Origin: Alopecurus myosuroides
Taxonomy: Eukaryota > Streptophyta > Magnoliopsida > Poales > Poaceae
Reading direction: 5' to 3'
Length of the DNA stretch: 64,000 nucleotides
Assembly: GCA_028641055.1 (NCBI GenBank)
Contig: CM054063.1
Coordinates: 173,462,697-173,526,696 of the forward strand
Shown here: in pieces, positions 35,778 through 48,660 of the stretch
Layout of the letters: each line of letters opens with the position of its first letter
Numbering within the stretch: position 1 is the first letter of the stretch
Made by a program: the position numbers and the translations under genes
Notes under the pieces: generated by a model
Told to the model about the DNA's origin: nothing
Seen by the model: the letters and a program-made list of their open reading frames with translations, nothing else
The model's database searches: none

Positions 35778-37156
35778 GAGGCGGATGACGTCGACGCGGT
35801 GGAGGTGTACTCGATACGGCGGACGGAGCCGACGAGGAAGTCGTGTAGTTGACGCGGACGTGGCGGAGTCGCACGACGACGTGGAAGTCGTGTAGTTGAC
35901 GCGGACGCTCAGCCACCTAGTCCACACAAGAAGATCGACCCGAAAAGTTTTCAAGATGTTCTGATTTCGCGAATTGGCCCACGTTGTTGTATGCGCCTCC
36001 TCGAGACGGACAAGTTTGATGTTTTGTTTTTCTTCATCCGAGTTAATATGCGGTCTGTACGACCACAATAAGGATCTGGACGAAGAAATCTGACAGAGCT
36101 CCTCAGGTACGCGGCCAGCGTGTCATATGCTTCCAACGCGGTAGTACTTCGAGGGCGCCCATAGCGCTCGTCGGTTGCGCGACCAACGCTCATTGGGTGC
36201 GCGGCCAGCGCTCCCGATGGGAGTAGCCCCCGAGTCTATGTGCGATTTATTTGTAATCGGGCATAGACTCAAAGATCTTGTAACGTCGCTTCTTCGATCT
36301 ATCGGGTGCACGGCAGTGCTCCCGATGGGAGTAGCCCCCGAGGCTATGTTCGACTCGCAGAGTCGGGCATAGGCTCAAGTTGTTCTGAAGCTAACCCCGT
36401 GTGCTTGTCTTCTGTTGGCTCGCGGAGGAGGACATGCGTCGACTCCCGGAGGAGGGTATGTGTCGACTCCGAGCGGAGGATGTGTCGACGTTGTGGTTCC
36501 TGCGTTGCAGTTGCAGCCATATAATCGGATGTGGTTAAATAATGTAGCAGTAGTGCTGTGTATAGCAAAATGTACGGAACAAATTGTTGCTCGAGTTAAT
36601 CTTGGTTGTGAACCAACAATTTATCGACTCGCAGAGTCGAGTATGGCCTGTTGGTAGGCAATGATTTGATCCTACGCGACACTTTTGCACCGTACGCTGT
36701 GCCCTTTCGTTAGCCTGACAGCCATTGTATATGCTCCTTGCCGACCTGTCAGTTGCTGCTGCAAACCGGATCGGAGTCAAGGGTCGATGTCAGACAGTAT
36801 CAGCTACTCGGGTTGTAGCGTGTAAATGTGGTAGTGTAACGCGCAAAATGACGGGTGTCGAGTATACATATAGTTTACGGGGCGCAGCCCCCCGAGTGTC
36901 AGGTGTAGCTCCACAGCAGATTAGAAACACATAAAAAGGTAAATATGTCGACTCGTATGAGAGGAACTTATCTTTGTATGACACTTCCGTAGTCGACGAG
37001 GCGGTGCCGAGTGATATCGCCGGAATCGATGAACCGGACTCGTGTGTCGAGTGCGGCTGCGGCGAATTTTCGAGTGCGTCTACTTTGCAGCATAGCCCCC
37101 GAGCAACGAGTGTGGCTGCGGCAAAGGACAGCCCCCGAGACGCTTAGTCGAGACGA

Positions 37157-38473
37157 TTCGATGCTCCATTTGGCTATTCTTCCGGATGCCATGGGGTTGT
37201 TCATGATTGTCCCGAGTGACGCATCATTAACCACTGTGATGGCGTGTTCCTGGAAGTAGTGCTTGAGCTTTCGGGCTGTAAGAACAACTCCGTATGCGAG
37301 CTTCTGGTAATGAGGATAGCGTTGTTTGCATGGCGAGAGCACTTCGCTAATGTAATAGATTGGTCGCTGAACTCCGTACGCTTTGCCCTCCTCAGGTCGT
37401 TCGACTACGATTGCTGTGCTGATGACTTGGTTTGTGGCGGCTAAGTATAAGTAGAGTGGCTCCCTTTCTTGCGGTGTTGCAAGGACTCGCCTACTTTACA
37501 ACGATCGCTTTAAGTCCGCGAATGCTTGCTTAGCTTCCGGTGTCCACTCGAATTTGTCCGTCTTCTTCAGCAGCTTGTAGAAGGGTAATGCTTGCTCTCC
37601 CAATCGTGCGATGAACCTGCTCAGGGCGGCCAGTCGCCCTGCAAGCTGTTGGACTCCGCGTAGATTAGTTGGCTCCTTCATTGTCAAGATTGCTTGTATT
37701 TTCTCTGGGTTGGCTTCGATGCCTCTGGCGGATACCAGGTACCCGAGAAGTTTCCCTGCTGGAACGCCGAAGACGCATTTTGTCGGATTGAGCTTGATCC
37801 TGTATGCGTTGAGGGCGTCGAATGTTTCTCTAATATCCTCGAGGAGTGTGCTCTCAACTCGAGTCTTGATGACTATGTCGTCAACGTATACTTGTACGTT
37901 CTTGCCAATGAGCTTGGCGAGGCATTTTTGCATGCAGCGCTGGTATGTTGCGCCTGCGTTCTTGAGCCCGAAGGGCATTGTCGTGTAGCAGTAGACACCG
38001 TGAGGTGTGATGAATGCTGTCTTTTCTTCGTCTTCCTTTTTCATCCGGATCTGATTATATCCCGAATAGGCGTCCAGGAAAGATAGGCGTTGGCAGCCTG
38101 CCGTAGAGTCCACGATCTGGTCGATTCACGGGAGGGGAAAGTTGTCCTTGGGGCAGTGCTTGTTTAACGACGTGTAGTCGATGCATACCCGAAGGATGTC
38201 CGTGTTCTTTTTGGGGACCAGCACCGGGTTTGCTAACCAAGTGGATATCTTGATCTCCCTGATAAATTTTGCTGCTAGCAATCTGTTTACTTCTTCTCCA
38301 AGTGCCTTCTGCTTGGGTTCTGAAAATCGTCGAGTAGTTTGTTTGATGGGTTTGGCATCTGGAAAGACTTCGAGTGAGTGCTCGGCAAACTCCCTGGGTA
38401 TTCCTGGCATATCTGATGGCTGCCAGGCGAAAATTTCCCAGTACTCACGGAGGAGTTCGACGAGCGCGCTTTC
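37157..38473 (-). pseudogene. Reverse transcriptase and partial RNase H of element C
   Basis: The frame continues from the protease region. RT motifs are present: VCIDYTSLNKHCPKD, FLDAYSGYNQI, MPFGLKNAGATYQR and the catalytic YVDDIV. RNase H homology follows (YYISEVLSPCKQRYP, ARKLKHYF, GRIAKWS) and then coding similarity ends. In-frame stops are at 38126-38128 (TGA, probably from CGA) and 37496-37498 (TAA). Residues are typical of the Tat lineage. Confidence 0.85.
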
Positions 38474-39736
38474 CTATGCTTGCGGAAGGGTGGTGGAAAC
38501 CAGCGCTGTCTTCGCAGAATCTGTCGGGTGCACTTGATGCTTTCGAGTGTCACTGTTAGCGCTGAACTCCAGTTCAGGCGCGTTTTTCTTCGTGAGGGGC
38601 ATCACGGAGTAATCCGTGGTTTTTGCCAGCTCTTGAAGTTCTTCTTGCATCCCGAAAGATTTTGCGATCTCATTGAATTCAATGTCGCATTTGTTGGATT
38701 TCTGAAAGTCTCCGTCGATGGTGATTACGCCATGTTCTCCAGGTAATTTGAGCTTCAGGTAGGCGTAATGCGGTACTGCCATGAATCTGGCAAACGCTGT
38801 TCGACCAAGAATGGCGTGGTACTGCGAAGGCCAATCGACAACTTCGAAGTCGAGGAATTCTCTTCTGTAGTTGCTCTTGGTGCCCAGCACAACTTCTAGG
38901 TTGATTGTTCCGAGTGGACGGATTGCCTTTCCTAGAACTATCCCGTGGAAGGATGTTTCTGATTCCTGGAGGCCGTCTAAGTTCCTGTTCATCCGACGGA
39001 GTGTATCCGCGTAGATAATGTTGATGCCACTGCCACCATCCATGAATACGCGGGCCAAATCATAGTTGCCAATTTGTGCTTGGATGACAAGGGCGGCGTG
39101 TCCTGGTCGATAGACTTGTGGCGGGTGGTCCTTCATCGAGAATGTTATTGGCTGGTCCGCCATCTTCAAGTATTATGTTTTCGTTGGCGGTGTCTGCACG
39201 GCCATGCACAATTGCCTTGTGTTAGTCTTTTGAGCTCTGCGGGATGGACATACCTTCTGGATCATCGCGAGTTGTCCTGCTGGATTCGGGTACGCGTTGG
39301 CCCCGGAGTTTTGAGCTGGCGGTGCAGGTAGCGCAGCTAATGCCATGTTTGGATTTGCTGGTGGAGGTGGGGGTTGTGGCGGCTGGAATCCTTGGTGGCC
39401 TCCTCCTGGAAGCGGTGGGTAATTTTGCGTGTGTGCAGATCTTTTCCTGGCGAGTGCTTCTGAGATATCAATAAACTTTCGGCAATCCTTAAGAAGGTGC
39501 GTTGCCTTAGTTTTGCCCGTGCGTTTATCTCTAAATAGATGTAGCGAGCAGTATCCATCGAGGTCTTCCTCGGGTGATTTTTCTTCAGCTTTTGGTCTCC
39601 ACTCGCGATTCCCACGGCGACCGGAGTCGCGACCTCGCGTGAATTCCGCTGCGACCAACTCCTCTCTGTCCTCGTGATCGTAATATTTTCTCCTCTTCCT
39701 CCGACTATGACGGTCTTCATCATGCGCAGGTGATGA
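38474..39736 (-). pseudogene. Gag C-terminus and protease region of element C
   Basis: If B is removed, the gag frame runs straight from 54301 into 39736. It includes a Cys/His region (YCSLHLF ... HLLKDC), a Pro-rich stretch, then the aspartic protease region with FMDGGSGINII. An in-frame TAA at 39173-39175 and a TAG at 38474-38476 interrupt it. Confidence 0.8.
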
Positions 39737-40211
39737 TGCCCTGTCGCACCCGGACTTCTAGAGGATACTCACAACCCGCTAAACTGTAGATAAATGGCTT
39801 ACGGGGCATACCGGCACCCGCATCTCAATATGAGCAGGCCAACACGTAAACGTGTGACAACCATTCTCTACTATCCATCGTCTGCGTAAACCATCCCATA
39901 GAAATCCGACTACTTCCATTGACGTACTTCATAACATACACACATGGTACGTGAACGGAATTTGAACAAGTGATATCACAACAAATCTCTAAGACACAAA
40001 GAAATAGAAATAAGTTGCAAATAGCTCTCACTAGAGCAGAGATAGCAAATACAATCATCCAGAGGACACATGTCCCAACAAGTCATCATTACATCACAGC
40101 GGAAGCATCCAAAGTGTCTGAGTACAGACAAGATCCAAATAGGCCTAAGAGGCCGGGAACGAAAAGACGGAGCCCATCCACGATGTCTCGGATCCTTCCC
40201 GGGTCCGCTAT

Positions 40212-41569
40212 CTACTCGTCAGCAGCCTCGTCATACTCCACGTAGTAGCCACCATGGGGATCCTCGGAAACGTAGTCTGCGGAAACCACAGCCCCAAAGG
40301 GGTCAGTACAGACAAGTACTGGCAAGCAAGACTCACAAGATACCAAAGTGTACCCGGCAACACCAAGTACATATGCTTTGGGTTCAACGGAAGAAAAATA
40401 GGTGATACAAAAGTGTGGCAGCAGGCTGCTCTAACCAACTACAGAAACACGCTACAACTTCCGGCTAAAAGAAGGGGATAAGATAGCGTATCGTAACCAA
40501 CTACCACTAACCTCAAACAAACCCATCCTGGATCTCGCCCCTTATCCAAAGAAGCAATCCGAGGATAACTCACACAGTTGGATTAATGATGGTTCAAGTT
40601 ATTGTGTCAATAAGACTATTACTAGTCAAATTATTATCGATTAGGTGTAAGTTGTCTAATCCTTGTTAGCCAGCCCTATCACCAAGTCATCCATAACCGC
40701 GGACAACACGGCTTCTCGAGAAGATTTAACCCTGCAGGGATACACCAATTTGGCCGTACACGTAAGAATACCCCGCCAGGATGGAAATGCACTTCCACCA
40801 AGCGAGGCACTCAACACAACCCAACTCTTCTTCGCATCAAGCCCAAAGAACCCCGTGCAATTGAGCGCACGGCTAATCAAGCCCCACGAAGAAAAGGGGA
40901 CCCTCATAGCACTCTAAGAACGTGTCTCCCTAAATGCCGACCACAAAAGTTTCCACCCTGGCCTCGGGTTCGTACCTGCATATGCGTGCGGCAAATGGAA
41001 AACCCGAACTTAAAGAGGCGATTTGGACGAGATGCGAATCGAATCAAATTGAGGGGGGCGCCCATACACGCTTCCCACATGCGGTTAGCGCGCTCATCAT
41101 GGATCTAGAGGACAAAGACTTTTCCTGAGTTCGACACTAGCAGGCCTCAAAACCATACCCGGCCTCCTGTCGGTGCCTTAACATCAAATTAGCATTACCT
41201 CAAACATTAACAGGTTGTTGTTTAAACATCGAGCCCCAGAACATAATAAATATGGTAACAGAAATAACGGACAGCAGACTCGAGCATAAACAACCCTAAG
41301 CATGCTAGTAAGACACAGGCAACAAGCAACATGGGTATAGGTGTGGAGGATAGGCAATATCAGGGTTACAGGATAACATGTGATAGGATCGGAACACAAG
41401 CAACGAATCTTAAGGCTAGCAGAATAGACAACGGAAAGTATCGATATCCAGTGTGGAAAGGACACAATGGTTCATGTGAGTGAATACTTGCCTGCAAACT
41501 CAGTAGCCTGGTACTGGGCTAACTCCTCAGAAGTAGTGTCGTAAACCTCGTCTGTCTCAACGTCGTCGT
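40212..41569 (-). other. Exon-like acidic-peptide blocks in the 3' LTR of element B
   Basis: Block 1 (41492-41569, 78 nt) follows the acceptor CTCGAATAG and ends with AG|GCAAGT; it reads DDVETDEVYDTTSEELAQYQ and onward. Block 2 (40212-40276, 65 nt) follows TTTCCGCAG and reads DYVSEDPHGGYYVEYDEAA, then DE and TAG. Lengths differ from element A by +3 and -6 nt, so the frame is kept, and the two blocks are phase-compatible. Confidence 0.5.
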
Positions 41570-41711
41570 CTATTCGAGAAGAAGCAAACAAACAACACAG
41601 AGAGACAAACAATCAATAACATGGCATAATGCACAATCATGGGATGATGCATGACAACTTAATTGATGCACCAAAATAAGCTAGTTGACATGGTAACATA
41701 ATTAAATGGAC

Positions 41712-41737
41712 CCATATGCAATTTGGATTGCATATGG
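41712..41737 (-). other. Conserved hairpin in LTR of element B
   Basis: Perfect 10-bp stem CCATATGCAA / TTGCATATGG with a 6-base loop. It lies 143 bases before exon-like block 1, against 145 bases in element A. The copy in the 5' LTR is 51988-52013. Confidence 0.6.
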
Positions 41738-44022
41738 AAAGCCCATGAATTAAGGTTGGATTAAATGATCTACAACTAACCGACATGTGAAAGTGTATTA
41801 GGATGATGCATGGACGAGGAAAACAAAAAGAAAACAACAATAGATTCAATTTGAAAAGGTGTTTACCAAGTTTGAAATTTTATTTATTAGGTTATGAAAA
41901 ATTGGCTCCTTAAAGGAGTTACACAAGCATTTGTTGTTTTCACCAATTTTAATTGTTCAAAATAAATAACAAAATGCATCTTTGGAAAGAACACAAAATT
42001 TTAGGTGGAATACATGTTTCATTTGTTGAAAAAGGATTTATAATGAATTAAACAAGTTTAAACAAGATTTAAATGAATTTAATTCAAGTATGAAATTATT
42101 TGAATTTTTTATTTGTTTAAAACATTAAATCAAATTCATATTTGAAAAGTTTATACTTTTCTGGTTTGAAAACATATTTTATTTGTTCAAGGATAATTTA
42201 ATTTGACCAAGTTATGAATTTAGCAATTTTAAATGATTTAAACAAGGTTGAAATTATGTAACCAATTTTAATTATTCAAAACATGAAACAAAGTTTATAT
42301 TTGGAAAGGTGGTTTAATTTAGCATGGAAAACATATTTTATATGTGACTTTTGAAATAAGTTTGAATTAGTTATGAATTTAATCAAATTTGTAATGAGTT
42401 GTTTGAATTTGAATTTTGAAAACATTTGAAATGTTCAAAACAGTAAACAAATGACTTAAACATATAGAGAATTAAATTTTGTATAGAAAACATATTTAAT
42501 TTGTTAAGTTTGGATTTAAAATACAAAAGCTATTTGTATTTGGAAACCAGGGACTATTCTGTAAATAACATGGACTGGAATTAAAAAGAAAAAGGGCCAG
42601 AACTATTTACACCTTGCAGTGGCCCAGCCTGAGCCACTGACAAGGGGGCCTGGGCCACGGTGGCAGGGTGTGTGTCCGCGTGGATGCACGCGTTGCTGAC
42701 AGGGAGGCCCCACCTGTCAGCGCGCGGTGCAAAAGTGTGGGATTTAATCCCGTGAGGCGGGGATCGAACCCTGGACCTCGTGAGCGTGCGCGCAGTGCTG
42801 CTGCCACTGCGTCGTGCTGCTGTATGTTGACAGTAGAGGGGATTGGGGGGGGGGGTTTGAGGTTCAGTTAGCGGCTGTTTACTGAACTGAACAAAATTCA
42901 GTTAACTGAATATCGACAGGGGACGGTGGTCACCGGCGGCGAGGACCTGCTGCTGTTGCTGCTGTGCTAGCACGGGTACCGTGGGCGTGCGCGTGCTTGT
43001 CACGAGGACGCAGGGAGGGAAAAGGAGGAGGGAGAGGTGGTGCTCACCACCTCTGTAGCCGTGGCAGCGGCCCGATGAGGAGGAAGGCGGCTGACGGCGT
43101 GCACGGAGACGATGGCGACGATCGGAGACCTCCCAAGCCCCGTCGATGAAGCGAGGATGAAGTAGACTGCACGGGGAACTCGTTCCCGTGCCTACCCTGC
43201 GTGGAGATGGTCCATGTCGACGGCGATCGCCGGAGTGGACACGGTGGTTGTCGGTGGTGGGTACAGAGAGATGCATAGGAGGGAGGAGAAGAGAAAAATC
43301 GGCGGCGGCGGAGAGAGAAGGAGGGAGAGGAGAAACTAGGGTAGGAGGGGAGCCCTCGGGGCAGCTATAAGGAGGAGGGGGAGGTGCTCGCAGCCGTTCC
43401 CTCCTCGCTCTGTCGACGTGTGCAGCGCCGATGCGCGGTCGTACAGAGGTAAGAGATGAGGGAGAGAGGTGGGCTGGGCCTGGCTGGTGGGCGCAGCCCA
43501 CTTGGCTGGCCTGCCCCTCTCTCTCTCTGCTTTATTTTTTTCTCTTTTCTGTTTCTGTTTTTTTTTGCTGAAAAGAAAAAGGGAAGAAAAGGGTAGTTTT
43601 AGGGTTAGAAAAATTTAGGAAAAATTTGTATAGGTTATTTATTGTAACAGCACCAATGTGCAAACTTCTGTTTTTCAAAAATTTGAAATTAGTTGCTGTT
43701 TGTAATTTATTTGAATTTGAGTGAAATTTGAATTAATTGAATAATTGAAAGAAGCAACTTAAAAGTGTTTAAGTTCAAGTTTATTATGAACAAAAGATTG
43801 GTTTGATTGCAAGTTTTATTTGAAACATTGTAACAGAACAAGTATGAAACAAAAATTTGAATTTTTTGGTTTGAAATTCATATTGAAAAACAAGGGAAAA
43901 CAAATGAAAACAAAGGAAAACAAATGGAAAACAAATGCAAAGCTTATGATGACATGATGCAAAACATAATTTAACAAAAAGCAAACATTCTAAAGGTTGT
44001 TTTTCATACTTGGGATGTTACA

Positions 44023-44036
44023 AAACGCCCCCCCTT
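44023..44036 (-). other. Polypurine tract of element B
   Basis: The minus strand reads AAGGGGGGGCGTTT directly before the 3' LTR, as in element A. Confidence 0.85.
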
Positions 44037-44059
44037 GAAGGAATCGCGCCCCGAGATTC

Positions 44060-47000
44060 CTACTGAGAAGAGAAAAGGTCCGGATACTTCTTGCGAAGAT
44101 CCTCTTCGGTCTCCCACGTTGCCTCTTTATCGGAATGATGGGACCACTGCACTTTCAAGAACTTGGTGCTCTTGTTGCGAGTTTTGCGCTCGGTCTCATC
44201 GAGAATTCGAATAGGGTGCTCCTCATAAGAGAGATCTTCTTGCAGTTCAATGGAATCATGATCAACTGCACGATCTGGATCTTTGAAACACCTCTTGAGC
44301 TGTGACACGTGTAACACATCGTGCACCTTTGATAGCTTTTCTGGAAGTTCAAGACGATAGGCATTTTCTGCACGCCTTGAGAGAATGTTGAAAGGACCAA
44401 TGTATCTCGGTGCAAGCTTTCCTTTGACACCAAAACGATGAGTGCCTCTGAGGGGAGTTACACGGAGATATGCTTTGTCACCAGGTGCATAGACCATATC
44501 CCTGTGTTTGCTGTCATAGTAGCTTTTCTGACGAGACTGAGCAATCTTGAGATTGTCCCGGATGACGCGAACTTTCTCTTCGGCTTCCTTGACAATGTCA
44601 GGGCCTAAGAGTGAACGTTCACCAGCTCCAGACCGATTGATTGGACTCCTGCATCTGCGGCCATAGAGAGCCTCAAATGGTGCCATGCCTAGGCTTGCCT
44701 GGAAGCTGTTGTTGTAGGAGAATTCAGCATATGGAAGACATTCCTCCCATTTCATGCCAAAGGAGATACCACATGCTCTGAGCATATCCTCGAGAATCTG
44801 ATTGACTCTTTCGACTTGCCCTTGAGACTGAGGGTGATAGGCTGTGCTGAACAGAAGTTTGGTGCCCAATGCTTCTTGAAAGCTTTTCCAGAAATGAGAA
44901 GTGAATATGCTTCCACGGTCTGAGCTTATTTCCAATGGAACACCATGAAGAGGAACAATCTTTGCTGTGTAGAGCTCTGCTAACTGGCTAGCTGAGATTG
45001 TCTCTTTGACAGGAAAGAAGTGAGCTACTTTAGTGAGTCGATCAATGACAACGAAGATTGCATCGTTGCCCTACTTGGACTTTGGAAAACCAGTGACGAA
45101 GTCCATTTCAATCATGTCCCACTTCCACTCGGGGATTTTCAGAGGTTGGAAAAGACCTGCTGTTTTCTGATGAACTGCCTTAACACGTTGACAAACGTCG
45201 CATTTAGAAACGTATTGAGCAATTTCACGTTTCATGCCAGGCCACCAATACAGTGTCTTGAGATCCTGGTACATCTTTGTACTTCCAGGGTGTATGGAGA
45301 GAGGAGTTTCATGAGCCTCCTTGAGAATGACATCTTTGAGACTTTGAACTTGAGGAACTGCAATGCGTCCTTCGAAGAACACAATTCCCTTGTCATCAAT
45401 TGAGAAGGACTTAAATTTCTCCTTGCCTTCTTTGATGTGTTCTACCATCTTCTTGATTTCAGCATCACGAAGTTGTTCAGAACGAATCTTGTCCTCGAGA
45501 GTTGGACTGGCTGTCAAGTTTGCAAGATAGCCTTGAGGAACAAGACCAAGGTTGAGCTTCTGGAATTCTTCATGAAGAGGAGGTTGGCTTTCCATGATCA
45601 TGAGATTATTGCAATACGACTTGCGACTGAGAGCATCGGCCATAACATTAGCCTTGCCTGGAGTGTAAGAAATGGTAAGATCAAAGTCTTTGATCTTTTC
45701 AATCCATCTCCTTTGCCTGAGGTTTAGATCTGGTTGAGTGAAGATATACTTCAGACTCTTATGATCGGAAAAGATTTCAGTGCGATTACCCAACAAGTAT
45801 TGTCTCCATTTCTTGAGGGCAAACACAACTGCTGCAAGTTCAAGGTCATGAGTGGGATAATTGAGCTCATGTGCGTTCAACTGACGTCAAGCATAAGCCA
45901 CAACTTGACGTTCTTGCATAAGAACTGCACCTAGACCTTGGAGAGAAGCATCACAGAATATTTGGAAAGGTTTGGAAGGATCTGGGCCAACCAGAACTGG
46001 TGTAGAAGTGAGTTTAGTCTTGAGGAGATTGAAACTTTCATCACATTGTGGAGAACAGACGAACTTCTTGTCCTTCTTTGTGAGGTCAGTGAGAGGTTTG
46101 GCAATCTTGGAGAAGTTTTGGACGAAACGACGGCAATAGCTAGCCAAGCCAAGAAAGCTTCTTACTTGCTTCACCGTCTTTGGAGGTTTCCAATCAACAA
46201 TTGCTTTAACCTTTTCTGGATCAATGGCTATGCCCTTGGCAGAGATGACATGACCAAGGTAAGCAACTTCTGAAATCCAGAACTCACATTTGGAGAACTT
46301 GGCATAAAGACGATGCTCGCGAAGCTTCATGAGAGTGAGACGAAGATGTTCTTCATGCTCTTCCTCGGATTTTGAGTAGACAAGAATGTCATCAAGATAT
46401 ACCACAACGAACTTGTCGAGGTATTCATGGAAGACAGAATTCATGAGTCGAGAGAATGTCGCCGGTGCATTGGTGAGACCAAAGGACATGACGGTGAATT
46501 CATATAAACCGTAGCGAGTGGTGAAGGCTGTCTTTGGAATATCCTCTTTTCTGATCTTTATTTGATGGTAACCCATTCTCAAGTCCAACTTTGAGAATAT
46601 TGAGGCTCCAGCAAGTTGATCAAAAAGATCATCGATACGAGGAATTGGATACTTGTTTTTGATGGTTTTCTCGTTAAGAGGACGATAGTCAACAACGAGT
46701 CTCTTTGTGTGATCCTTCTTCGCAACGAACAGAGTTGGGCAACCCCAAGCCGAGGAACTAGGTTAAATGTAACCTTTTTCCATGTACATATCAATTTGTT
46801 CCTTTAACAACTTCAGCTCGGGAGTTCCTATCTTGTAAGGATGCTTAGAGATTGGAGCAGTACCTGGCTCAAGCTCGATCACAAACTCAACTGCTCTGTC
46901 CGGAGGCATCCCTGGCAACTCTTCTGGAAAGACGTCAGGAAATTCGCAAACCACCGGAACATTTTCAAGTGAAGGTAGAGGTTTTGCATCGAGGGTGCAT

Positions 47001-48451
47001 AGCTGAATGGAACTTGATTCATTTGGAGAATAGATTATCTGGCCAGAAGGGTGGGACAGAGTTATAGACTTTTGAGCACAGTCAATCCTTGCTTTATTAG
47101 CTTTCAGCCAATCCATACCAAGAATGACATCAATGTCAGAACTTCCCAGCAACATGAGAGAAGCAAGGAAAATGTGGCCTCCAATTAGGATTTGATTGTC
47201 CTTACTTATCTTGGAAGTCAACATTTGAGATCCCGGGGAGTGAACAGTGATTTGATTGCTTAGTGGAACCACAATTAGGTTGTTTGTTGTGGCAAAAATC
47301 TTTGACACAAAAGAATGCGATGCTCCGGTATCAAACAACACTTTAGCTGGAAAAGAGTTTATGGGTAATATACCGAGAACGACGTCAGGAGCTTCCTCAG
47401 CTTTGTCGATCTTGACATGATTCACCCTTGCGGTCCTCCCGACAGGCCTGTTGTTGGAGTTGAAGGCCTTAGGCGGGGGAGCGCGCACCATTGCCTGGTT
47501 TGTGTTGGGACGAGGTGGTGGTGGAGGTAGCTGTCTCTGCGTGCACTTGTCAGCGTAGTGCCCCGTCTGCTTGCACTTGTAGCAAGTGACGACACGAGGA
47601 GGCCCTGGCCTTGGCTGCCCCATCGAAGCCCTCTGATCATGCATCTAAGCAGGGTTGGGTGGGCGGGGAGCGAAGCCTGGGTAAGCTTGGGCGTATGTAG
47701 CCCGAGTGACAGCACCATTTGGTACCCAGATGCGGCGCTTCTGCGGAGGGGTGGTCATGTTGGAGGAGGAACCACCCTCACGCGAGTGCTTGCGAGACTC
47801 CTCGAACGCCTTGCGCCCATTTTCTTCATTGAGCGCGGTGTTAACGAGATCCTCGAAGCTGCTGGCCTTGATATTGGTGAGGGCATACTTGAGCTCCGGG
47901 TTAAAACCTCTGCGGAACCTTGCCATCTTCTTAGCTTTAGTGGACACCTCATCTCCAGCGTAACGAGCGAGGCGATTGAACTCACTCTGATAGCCAATGA
48001 CGTCCAACTTGCCCTGCTTGAGTGAGCAAAACTCTTCACGCATCCTTTCCATGAGACCATATGGAATGTGGTGCTTCAGGAAGGCTTCCTTGAAACAATT
48101 CCACGTGATTGGAATGCTAGCTCTCATGGCCTGGTAGTTTTCCCACCAAGTAGCTGCCTGACCCTTTAGCAGATAGGAGGCATACTTGACCTTGTCTTCT
48201 TCAGCTACATGAGCAATCTCCAGAGCCTTAGCTATCTCACGGATCCAGTCATCAGCGTCCAGAGGCTCGCGTGTGGCCACGAAAGCTCTCGGACCCAGAC
48301 TGAGGAACTCCTTGATGCTGACTCGTGGAGCCGTCTGGTTGTTGTGCTGATTAGTCTGAAACTGGGCCATCTGTGCCATGACTTGGGTCATCTGAGTCAA
48401 CAGCTCCGTGATTGGCGGTGGCTCAGGCGGGTTGTTCCTTGTTGGCGGCAT
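44060..48451 (-). pseudogene. Gag-Pol of element B, one frame with four premature stops
   Basis: The reading frame from ATG 48451 to the stop at 44060 is 1464 codons and shows no net frameshift, almost the same length as the intact A protein (1462 aa). Four in-frame stops break it: 47645-47647 (TAG, where A has CAG), 46763-46765 (TAA, A has CAG), 45887-45889 (TGA, A has TCA) and 45071-45073 (TAG, A has AAA). Zinc knuckle [14 protein letters not shown], protease [15 protein letters not shown], integrase HHCC and core, and a chromodomain are all recognisable. Gag up to the first stop is intact (268 aa). The element cannot make Pol itself without readthrough. Confidence 0.93.
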
Positions 48452-48660
48452 CCTGAATGGAAATGCATTTTAGCACAACAATAGAAAAGGATAGACTTGG
48501 AAACCGAAAGAGAGATTATTCCGACGCATGAATAGATAACCAACAGGTACATCATCACATGTTCAAATACATCAGAATATCCAACACACCATAAATGGTT
48601 CGAATGCCAAAGGATAACTAAACATAGCTAAGAATGGATACATCGGTACTCCCATGCTCA

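Larger units (their letters stand above)
34742..37139 (-). repeat. 3' non-coding region of element C with six polypurine-tract-like motifs
   Basis: On the minus strand the motif CTCGGGGGCTA (or close variants) occurs at 34742-34752 (at the LTR edge, the functional PPT place), 36224-36234, 36332-36342, 36885-36896, 37093-37103 and 37129-37139. The stretch also holds two tandem-repeat arrays and no integrase. Confidence 0.6.
39742..44022 (-). repeat. 3' LTR of element B (4281 bp)
   Basis: On the minus strand it starts TGTAACATCCCAAGTATG and ends GGTGCGACA. It contains the hairpin at 41712-41737, exon-like blocks at 40212-40276 and 41492-41569, and a tRNA-like B-box at 42761-42770. Confidence 0.95.

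Noticed and set aside
35340..35930. CRISPR-like array
   Set aside because: Repeats are contiguous or dimeric without unique spacers, in a plant retrotransposon; ordinary tandem repeats.
42902..43501. 199-aa ORF in the LTR of B, also at 53175-53774
   Set aside because: Low-complexity, spans the TATA region, and has no protein-level match in A.
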